Shown: piece by piece, positions 7,366-12,541 of the stretch | Numbering within the stretch: position 1 is the stretch's first letter | Layout of the letters: each line of letters begins with the position of its first letter | NCBI GenBank assembly: GCA_028275005.1 | Contig: JAQCNN010000009.1 | Location: 1 to 14,148, forward strand | Source of the DNA: Salinirussus sp. | GTDB taxonomy: Archaea > Halobacteriota > Halobacteria > Halobacteriales > Haloarculaceae | Length of the DNA stretch: 14,148 nt | Direction: 5' to 3' | Notes under the pieces: generated by a model | Seen by the model: the letters and a program-made list of their open reading frames with translations, nothing else | Told to the model about the DNA's origin: nothing | Databases searched by the model: none | Position numbers and translations under genes: made by a program

Positions 7366-8193
7366 ATGGACGACGCCGCGACATCCGGCGACGGAGAGGC
7401 CCACGAGACGTTCGCCGCGACCGCTCGTGAGGCCGCGACCGCTCGTGAGGCCGCGACCGACGCGGGCGCGTTCCTCCGTGACCGCTTTGTGGACGGGACG
7501 CTGGACGCCGAATACGGGGCCGGGGACGTGAAGACGGCGGCCGACCGCGGCGCGGAACGGCGGGTGCTGGCGGTGCTGCGGGAGGCCCACCCCGACCACG
7601 CGGTCAGGGCCGAGGAGTCCGGTCACCACGAGGCCACCGGCGAGACGGGCAGCGACTACTGCTGGGTGGTCGACGCCCTCGACGGGACGAGCAACTTCGC
7701 CGCCGGCGCCCCGACCTTCGGCGTCGCGGTGACACTGCTGGACGGCGACGGGCCGCTCGTCACGGCCGTAACTGTGCCCGTTCTCGAGGACACATACCTG
7801 GCCCGGCGGGGTCACGGTGTCACCTACAACGGCCGACCGGTCACCGTCGAGGACGGGGACCGCGTCCAGCCAACCCACGCCACCGTCGCCTCGGTCGTCG
7901 GCGCGCCGGTGCTCGTCGACGACGGGCTCGCCGACCGCCACCGCGAGCAGGTCCGGGCGGTCCGGGGGGTCTGCAAGCGCGTCATCGAGACGTGGGCGCC
8001 GGTCGTCTACTGAGGGCTGCTGGCGCGGGGCCGGGTCGACGGCTACGTCACCTTCCACCCGGACGAGCGCGAGCAGGTCGCGGGCGCACTGTTGTCCGGG
8101 GAGGCCGGCTGTCACCGGCGGGTGGACGGCCCGCTCACCGTGTTTGCCCGCGACGAGCGGACACTCGGGGCCCTGTGGGACGCGCTACCCTGA
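7366..8193 (+). pseudogene. Inositol monophosphatase-family protein, interrupted by an in-frame TGA
   Basis: The frame from the ATG at 7366 gives 215 residues to a TGA at 8011-8013. It then continues in the same frame for 59 more family-like residues (GLLARGRVDGYVTFHPDE...) to a TGA at 8191. The 5' part has the IMPase metal motifs: EE 83-84 and DALDGTSN 103-110. The 3' part has the GRVDGYV and VAGALLSGEAG segments that normally complete the fold. The usual WD metal ligand position appears as RE. IMPase-family enzymes are Mg-dependent sugar or inositol phosphate phosphatases. The lesion fits a single TGG-to-TGA change (Trp expected by context), losing the C-terminal third of the second domain. 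An 18-bp in-frame duplication lies near the N-terminus. A sequencing error or readthrough cannot be excluded. Confidence 0.8.
7417..7458 (+). repeat. 18-bp in-frame tandem duplication inside the phosphatase gene
   Basis: The 18-mer starting GCGACCGCTCGTGAGGCC is present as two perfect copies (7417-7434 and 7435-7452), followed by a partial third GCGACC (7453-7458). It encodes ATAREA twice in the N-terminal helix. Perfect identity suggests a recent slippage duplication. Confidence 0.9.
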
Positions 8194-8215
8194 AACCGAC
8201 GGCACGTGTCCCGGA

Positions 8216-8497
8216 TTACTCGACTGTCAGGTCACCGCTGCCGTCCCCCTCGCTGTCCTCGTCCCACTCGACCTCGAACTCGACGCTGAGTTCGCCCGGG
8301 CTGCCGTCACCGGCGTGTTCGCGCTCGGCTTTCACCTCGAACTCGGCCGTTGGGGGTGGCGCGAGGGTGACTGACTGGTCGCCGGCCTGCAGCGTGAGGG
8401 CGTCGCCGGCGGCCAGGTTATCGGCGACCTGTCGGAGGTAGTCGGCGATCGACTCACGGGTCTGTTTGCTCTCGGACTCGAAGAGAACGTCTTCCAT
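8216..8497 (-). CDS. Amphi-Trp domain protein
   Basis: 93-residue haloarchaeal protein that I assign to the amphi-Trp domain family: an N-terminal segment (MEDVLFESESKQTRESIADYL), a helix with LRQVADNLAAGD, then beta strands LTLQAGDQSVTLAPPPTAEFEVKAER and an acidic tail (EFEVEWDEDSEGD). The function of the family is unknown. The ATG start is strongly supported by a TATA box (GGCTTATATT on the minus strand) centred about 26 nt upstream. Convergent with the broken phosphatase gene, only 22 nt away, and 70 nt downstream of the phosphoesterase gene with its own promoter. Confidence 0.85.
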   Translation of the reverse strand: MEDVLFESESKQTRESIADYLRQVADNLAAGDALTLQAGDQSVTLAPPPTAEFEVKAEREHAGDGSPGELSVEFEVEWDEDSEGDGSGDLTVE

Positions 8498-8518
8498 ACT
8501 GGGAGGAGACGGTCGGCG

Positions 8519-8528
8519 AATATAAGCC
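8519..8528 (-). promoter_or_regulatory. TATA box of the amphi-Trp gene
   Basis: Minus-strand GGCTTATATT, with TTATAT at 8520-8525 centred 26 nt before the ATG. It is the best TATA match in the window and the typical distance for a leaderless haloarchaeal transcript. Confidence 0.7.
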
Positions 8529-8567
8529 TACCTCGCCGCAGACGGCTGTGGACAGGCGTCGCCAGGC

Positions 8568-9053
8568 TCACCGGGACTCGTGGCGCTGGACCGTGAGGCC
8601 GTCGTCGTCGGGCCGGGCCATCAGCATGGTCGCTATCTCGGCCGGCCAGGCGCCGGTTGCGCTGCCGGGGTTGAGCAGGCGCAGGCCGTCCCGAGTGGTG
8701 TCGAGTGGCTCGTGGGTGTGACCGCCGACGACCACATCGGCGTCGGCCTCCTGTCCGGCCGCCGTCAGGCGTCCCTCGTACCCTCGCGGGGCGCCGGCGC
8801 CGTGAGTGACCGCCAGCGTGACACCCCCGACCTCGAGGGTCGCCGTCCGCGGCAGACCGAGGTCGGGGTCGGTGTTGCCGGCCACCGCCGTCAGCTCCGT
8901 CGCCAGGCTCACTACGTCCGCGAGCGCCGCGGAGCTGTCGACGTCGCCGGCGTGGACGACGCGGTCGGCCCGCCGGAGCCGGTCCCGGAACTCCTCGGGG
9001 ATTGCCGACGCACGGGAGGGGATATGGGTGTCGCTGATGATCGCCAGTTCCAT
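8568..9053 (-). CDS. YfcE/MJ0936-type metallophosphoesterase
   Basis: 161-residue calcineurin-like phosphoesterase of the small YfcE/MJ0936 type. All metal-binding positions are visible: SDTH (D8, H10), HAGDVDS (D37), AGNTD (N60), THG (H84) and GGHTH (H112, H114), plus the NPGS motif (128-131). Such enzymes are Mn- or Ni-dependent phosphodiesterases with broad in vitro activity and mostly unknown natural substrates. The length is normal. The ATG at 9053 begins the first strand (MELAIISDTH) and has a CTTTTG promoter element about 24 nt upstream. Divergent from the Nudix gene. The family is secure and the physiological role unknown. Confidence 0.92.
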   Translation of the reverse strand: MELAIISDTHIPSRASAIPEEFRDRLRRADRVVHAGDVDSSAALADVVSLATELTAVAGNTDPDLGLPRTATLEVGGVTLAVTHGAGAPRGYEGRLTAAGQEADADVVVGGHTHEPLDTTRDGLRLLNPGSATGAWPAEIATMLMARPDDDGLTVQRHESR

Positions 9054-9076
9054 ACACAGCGTGACGGGCGGCCGAC

Positions 9077-9089
9077 AAAAGCCCGCCGT
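9077..9089 (-). promoter_or_regulatory. TATA-like element of the phosphoesterase gene
   Basis: Minus-strand ACGGCGGGCTTTT, with the T-run 24-27 nt upstream of the ATG at 9053. It is identical over 13 nt, at the same spacing, to the cofE promoter element (7287-7299). Confidence 0.5.
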
Positions 9090-9131
9090 GGAGCCGGCAA
9101 GGTTTGAGTGGGTCGACCACAAACCGCGGGC

Positions 9132-9470
9132 ATGGCGACGGCGGTCGTGACCTGCTTTCTGCGCAACGAGGCGGCGGTGCTCCTGTTTCGCCGGGGCGAG
9201 ACAGTGGGTCCCGGCAAGGGGCTGTGGGGTGGGGTCACCGGCCACGCCGAGGACAGCCCGGATGGGGCGGCCCGCGGCGAGGTCCGCGAGGGCGGTGACG
9301 GGCGGCCGGAACTCGACGTCCGGAACCCGACCTTCGACGTGACGCCGGCCGGCGTCGTGACGGTCGTCGGCGAGGACGGCGCGTTCGACCCGGCGAGGGT
9401 CGCGGCCACCCACCGCCGTCGTGCGGCGTGGCGGCGGAGGGACAGCGCCGGCGAGGCCGACGGTCGGTAG
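9132..9470 (+). CDS. Short, degenerate Nudix-domain protein (possible decaying gene)
   Basis: 112-residue protein whose N-terminal half is clearly Nudix-like: VVTCFLRNEAAVLLFRRGE (5-23), LWGGVTGHAED (31-41) and AARGEVREGGDG (46-57). In active enzymes the box core reads REUxEExG. Here it is GEVREGGDG, so the leading Arg and the second catalytic Glu are replaced, while E50 and E53 remain. After about residue 75 the sequence becomes Arg-rich and not recognisable, and the protein ends well short of a usual Nudix domain (about 130-150 residues). Haloarchaeal relatives I recall are longer, some with an eIF2B-like C-terminal domain. The ATG at 9132 is chosen; an in-frame GTG lies 24 nt upstream. The stop is 4 nt from the end of the convergent HerA-like gene. 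Probably inactive as a hydrolase. Confidence 0.6.
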   Translation: MATAVVTCFLRNEAAVLLFRRGETVGPGKGLWGGVTGHAEDSPDGAARGEVREGGDGRPELDVRNPTFDVTPAGVVTVVGEDGAFDPARVAATHRRRAAWRRRDSAGEADGR

Positions 9471-9474
9471 CCCG

Positions 9475-10512
9475 TTAGTCCACCTCCTCCACCAGGGCAC
9501 TCGCGCTGGGGCTGTCACCGCCGTGTGGTGTCCGGCGTCGCCTGACAGTGACTGTGTGTGCGGTCTCGGTCGCCTCGTCGACGACGAGCGCCTCACCAGT
9601 CCCCTCCGGGAGCCGCTCGCCCAGGTCCGTGAGATACGTCGGGCGGGTCCGCCGGAGCGCGTCGATATCCGCCCCTGCGGTCAGGTGGTGGGCGACGAGC
9701 AGGTCCGCCTGCGAGACCGCGACCCCCGGGAGCGCGCTCGGGCGCTGCGTGGCGGCGACGAGGCTGACGCCGGGTGCCCGTCCGCGGGTGAGCAGGCGCT
9801 CGAGACCGGGGCCCGCGACCCCAGAGAAGAGGGCGTGGGCCTCGTCCACCAACAGCCAGGGCAACCGGTCGAGTGTCCCCTCGACACGGGCCCGGTAGAG
9901 CGCGTCCGCGGCCGCCCGAACCACCGCGTTCATCGGCGCGGCCGCCAGCCCGGAGGTGTCGAGTACCGTCCCCGCCGGCCCGGCCAGGCCGTCGACAGCC
10001 AGCCCCTCGGGGTCGAAGACACCCCACGACGCCGCGAGTCGGAGGTGGTTCGCGGCGGCCCGCCGGTCACTCGCCGGCGCCTCTGCCGTGTCGACGGCCT
10101 CGCGCATCCCGGCGAGCGTGTCCGCGGCCGTCGCGGCCTCCCAGACCAGCCCGCCGACCGCCCCCTCCGGGGACAGCGAGAGCAGGTCACACCACGCCGC
10201 CGGGGAGAGCGTTTCGGCGGCGACGGCGGGCGCTGTAACGACCCGTGTGCCGCAGTCGGCCAGTCCGGCGAACACCCCCATCGGGTCGACGACGACGGGT
10301 GTGACACCGGCTGCGTCGGCCAGCGCCTCCGCCAGTACGCCGGCCGTGTAGGACTTTCCGGCGCCACGCTTGCCAACGACCAGGGCGGCGTGTGGGCCGT
10401 CGAGGTCGACCCGGACCTGCGCCCCACGGCTCCCGTCGCGGGCCAGGAAGTGACCCAGCACACCCGACGGTCCGTCCCCGTCCTCACGCCGGCGCCCGAG
10501 TACGAACGACAC
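9475..10512 (-). CDS. HerA/VirB4-like P-loop ATPase (DUF87-type)
   Basis: 345-residue ATPase of the HerA-FtsK superfamily. Motifs: a strand-loop HAALVVGKRGAGKSYTAGVL with Walker A GKRGAGKS (47-54), Walker B WLLVDEAH (219-226) and a sensor-like AATQRPS (253-259) typical of HerA-type hexameric pumps. Residues 1-40 are too short for a full HerA beta-barrel domain, and no transmembrane helix is seen. The GTG start (MSFVLGRR) has a TTCAAACC patch about 26 nt upstream that could be its TATA box. It lies 89 nt downstream of hpt on the same strand; no nurA, mre11 or rad50 homologue is nearby. It may move DNA or another polymer, or be a regulatory ATPase. The substrate is unknown. The family call is firm. 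Confidence 0.85.
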   Translation of the reverse strand: MSFVLGRRREDGDGPSGVLGHFLARDGSRGAQVRVDLDGPHAALVVGKRGAGKSYTAGVLAEALADAAGVTPVVVDPMGVFAGLADCGTRVVTAPAVAAETLSPAAWCDLLSLSPEGAVGGLVWEAATAADTLAGMREAVDTAEAPASDRRAAANHLRLAASWGVFDPEGLAVDGLAGPAGTVLDTSGLAAAPMNAVVRAAADALYRARVEGTLDRLPWLLVDEAHALFSGVAGPGLERLLTRGRAPGVSLVAATQRPSALPGVAVSQADLLVAHHLTAGADIDALRRTRPTYLTDLGERLPEGTGEALVVDEATETAHTVTVRRRRTPHGGDSPSASALVEEVD

Positions 10513-10601
10513 AGGCTCGATGGTCCCGCCCTCTGGTTTGAACCCTCGCCCCGTGTGGCGTGAGTGGGTGGCTGTTCGAGACAGCCGACCAGAGGCCCGG
10601 G

Positions 10602-11180
10602 TCAGTCGGCGCTGGTCGTGGTCATCTCGTCGACGACCGCCACGCCGTCGCCGTCGACGCGGATGTCGATCAGTGTCTTCACGGGGTGGTCGATGCCCGC
10701 CAGTGCGTCCTCGCCGCCGACCTTGCGGATGGCGACGACGATGTCCGCGATGTCGGCGCCGATTCCGTCGAGCGCCTCGACGATGGCGCGCATCGTCCCG
10801 CCCGTGGAGATCAGGTCGTCGAGTACCAGCACCCGGTCGCCCGGCTCGATATCGTTGATGTACATCTCACCCTCCGAGTAGCCCGTCGACTTCGAGAGGG
10901 CAACCTCCCCGTCGAGGCCGTACTCCCGTTTGCGCACGACGACCAGCGGGAGGTCGGTCAGCAGCGAGACGGCGGTGGAGATGTGGATCCCCATCGCCTC
11001 GGGGGTGACGATCTTGTCGATGTCGTCCAGCCGGGCGAGCCGGGTGATCCGGACGACTGTCTCGCGTAGCAGCGCCGGGTCCAGCGCCGGCACGCAGTTC
11101 GAGAGCGGGTGGACAAGGTAGGTGTAGCCGTCCTTGTCGACGGTCGGCGCCTGAAAGACGGACTCACGGAGCCGGTGCAT
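10602..11180 (-). CDS. hpt: Hypoxanthine/guanine phosphoribosyltransferase, archaeal type
   Basis: 192-residue purine phosphoribosyltransferase that converts hypoxanthine or guanine plus PRPP to IMP or GMP. The PRPP-binding loop VLVLDDLISTGGT is at 117-129. The archaeal HGPRTase block KIVTPEAMGIHISTAVSLL (56-74) and the VVVRKREYGL stretch (80-89) are present, and the length is normal. The start is the ATG at 11180 (MHRLRESVFQAP). The BMP lipoprotein gene ends 76 nt upstream on the same strand, which suggests coupling of purine nucleoside uptake and base salvage. That gap contains an 8-bp perfect inverted repeat around the presumed promoter. The assignment to the archaeal hpt family is strong; specificity between hypoxanthine, guanine and adenine cannot be read from the sequence. 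Confidence 0.93.
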   Translation of the reverse strand: MHRLRESVFQAPTVDKDGYTYLVHPLSNCVPALDPALLRETVVRITRLARLDDIDKIVTPEAMGIHISTAVSLLTDLPLVVVRKREYGLDGEVALSKSTGYSEGEMYINDIEPGDRVLVLDDLISTGGTMRAIVEALDGIGADIADIVVAIRKVGGEDALAGIDHPVKTLIDIRVDGDGVAVVDEMTTTSAD

Positions 11181-11195
11181 ATCTGGGTGTCTGTG

Positions 11196-11225
11196 CCGGC
11201 GCTGAAAGGGCTGGCGAAGCGCCGG
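11196..11225. promoter_or_regulatory. Inverted repeat flanking the presumed hpt promoter
   Basis: CCGGCGCT (11196-11203) and AGCGCCGG (11218-11225) form a perfect 8-bp inverted repeat with a 14-nt spacer. It lies 16-45 nt upstream of the hpt ATG. The spacer, read on the minus strand, contains CCCTTTC at the TATA distance. It could be a repressor operator, or a stem-loop in a bmp-hpt transcript. Confidence 0.4.
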
Positions 11226-11256
11226 TGGGGGGTCTACCGCCCCGGCACGCGGCGTC

Positions 11257-12399
11257 TCAGTTTGGCACGGAGCCCTCGACAGCGTCGACGTAACTCCCCA
11301 TCTCCTGGAAGCGGAACTGCGCCGACTCGTCGCTGAACTGCGAGCCCGCCCAGACGTCGAGGTCACCGCTCCGGAGCGCCGACCGCCGGCTCTCGACCTC
11401 GGAGACGATGTCGTCGGGGACCTGCTCGCCCCAGTCGTCGATGGCGACGACACCGCTGTCGAGGCCGTCGTAGTAGAAGTCGGAGCTCCACTCGCCGCTA
11501 CGGACGGCCTCCAGGGTGGGTGCGTAGAACACCTCCCAGTCCCAGACGGGCGAGGTGAGGTAGTTGTCACCGGCAAACTCCGCCATCGGGGCGTCGTAGC
11601 CGGTCGCCCAGATGTCCGCGTCGGCGGCGGCCCGCACCGCAGCCGGGGAGTCCTGGTGCTGGGCCATCACGTCGACCCCCTGCTCGATGAGCGACTCGGC
11701 GGCCTCCTGCTCGACGGTGGGGTCGTACCAGTCGTTCGTCCAGCGGACCTTCGTCGTGACGGCGTCGTTGACGCTCGCGGCCCCGAGCGTAAAGGCGTTG
11801 ATCCCCCGGACCACCTCCGGGATGGGGAAAGCGGCGACGTAGCCGAGGGTGTCCGCCTCTGTGGCCATCCCGGCGGCCACACCCGTCAGATACCGGGCCT
11901 GGTACATCCGGCCGAAGTACCGCCCCATGTTCTCCCGGGTCCGGTAGCCCGAGCAGTGCTCGTAGACGGTGTCGGGGTTCTCCTCGGCGACGTTGTACAT
12001 CGGGTCCATATACTCGAAGCTGGTGCCGAAGACGACGTCGTACCCGTTGTTGGTGTACTCCCGGGTGACCCGCTCGGCGTCCGCGGGCGCGACCCCCGAG
12101 GAGAAGTCCGTGTCCAGCCAGTCGAACTGTTCGTCGACGGCCTTCCGGCCCTGGTCGTGGGCCCACGACCAGCCCAGGTCGCCCGGCTCCGAGATGTAGA
12201 TCCAGGCGGCGCTGATGCCGTCGGCGCCCGAGCCGCCACCGCTACTGTTGCCGCCACCGCCGCTATCGTCACCGCCGCCGTCGTCGCCGCCCCCGCCGGT
12301 ACAGCCCGCGAGTCCGACGGTGCCGGCCGCTCCCAGCCCACCGAGTAGTTTCAGTGTGGTACGCCGCGATACCCTGCGTTCCGGACCCGTATCCGTCAT
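11257..12399 (-). CDS. BMP-family ABC transporter substrate-binding lipoprotein, Tat-exported
   Basis: 380-residue extracellular lipoprotein of the BMP/PnrA (Med) family, which in characterised cases binds purine nucleosides. The N-terminus has a twin-arginine signal (SRRTTLKLLGG, R12-R13) and lipobox LAGC (30-33). A Gly/Ser/Asp-rich linker (34 to about 60) tethers the binding domain to the membrane. The mature domain begins with AAWIYISEPGDLGWSWAHDQG and contains the family segments NGYDVVFGTSF, GYVAAFPIPEVVRGINAFTLGA and GVDVMAQHQDS. The start is the ATG at 12399; the open frame upstream lacks a signal sequence. It is divergent, across 142 nt, from the matching double ABC ATPase and upstream of hpt. 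The ligand could be guanosine, adenosine or another nucleoside, and this is inferred from family and context. Confidence 0.92.
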   Translation of the reverse strand: MTDTGPERRVSRRTTLKLLGGLGAAGTVGLAGCTGGGGDDGGGDDSGGGGNSSGGGSGADGISAAWIYISEPGDLGWSWAHDQGRKAVDEQFDWLDTDFSSGVAPADAERVTREYTNNGYDVVFGTSFEYMDPMYNVAEENPDTVYEHCSGYRTRENMGRYFGRMYQARYLTGVAAGMATEADTLGYVAAFPIPEVVRGINAFTLGAASVNDAVTTKVRWTNDWYDPTVEQEAAESLIEQGVDVMAQHQDSPAAVRAAADADIWATGYDAPMAEFAGDNYLTSPVWDWEVFYAPTLEAVRSGEWSSDFYYDGLDSGVVAIDDWGEQVPDDIVSEVESRRSALRSGDLDVWAGSQFSDESAQFRFQEMGSYVDAVEGSVPN

Positions 12400-12541
12400 G
12401 ATGGGATACCCAACGAGTCGAACCGGGCCTTTGTAGCTTTGACGGTCCCGTGGCCCGAGAGACACACGAACCGGCGGCGAAACCGACCAGCGCCGCTTGT
12501 CTGTTTTCGTATGACACGGAGATGCCAACAAACTTTCAGGA
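12400..12541. promoter_or_regulatory. Divergent control region between the BMP lipoprotein and ABC ATPase genes
   Basis: 142 nt without a gene and locally less GC-rich. For the lipoprotein (minus strand) a CAAAGCTACAAAG patch with a direct CAAAG repeat (12429-12441) lies about 30-42 nt upstream of the ATG. For the ATPase (plus strand) TTTTCGTATGAC (12503-12514) lies about 28-39 nt upstream of the ATG at 12542. A weak 6-bp inverted repeat (12474-12479 with 12491-12496) sits between. A shared promoter region is likely by layout; the individual boxes are guesses. Confidence 0.4.

Noticed and set aside
8011..8013. In-frame TGA as a selenocysteine codon
   Set aside because: No SECIS-like hairpin was recognised nearby, haloarchaea are not known to use selenocysteine, and the context suggests Trp rather than Cys/Sec.
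10530..10550. GGTTTGAACCC-like sequence as the T-arm of a tRNA
   Set aside because: No matching acceptor, D or anticodon stems are found around it; it is better explained as the upstream region of the HerA-like gene.
12215..12300. Low-complexity repeat of GCC/GCT-type triplets
   Set aside because: It is the coding sequence of the Gly/Ser/Asp linker after the lipobox, common in haloarchaeal lipoproteins.
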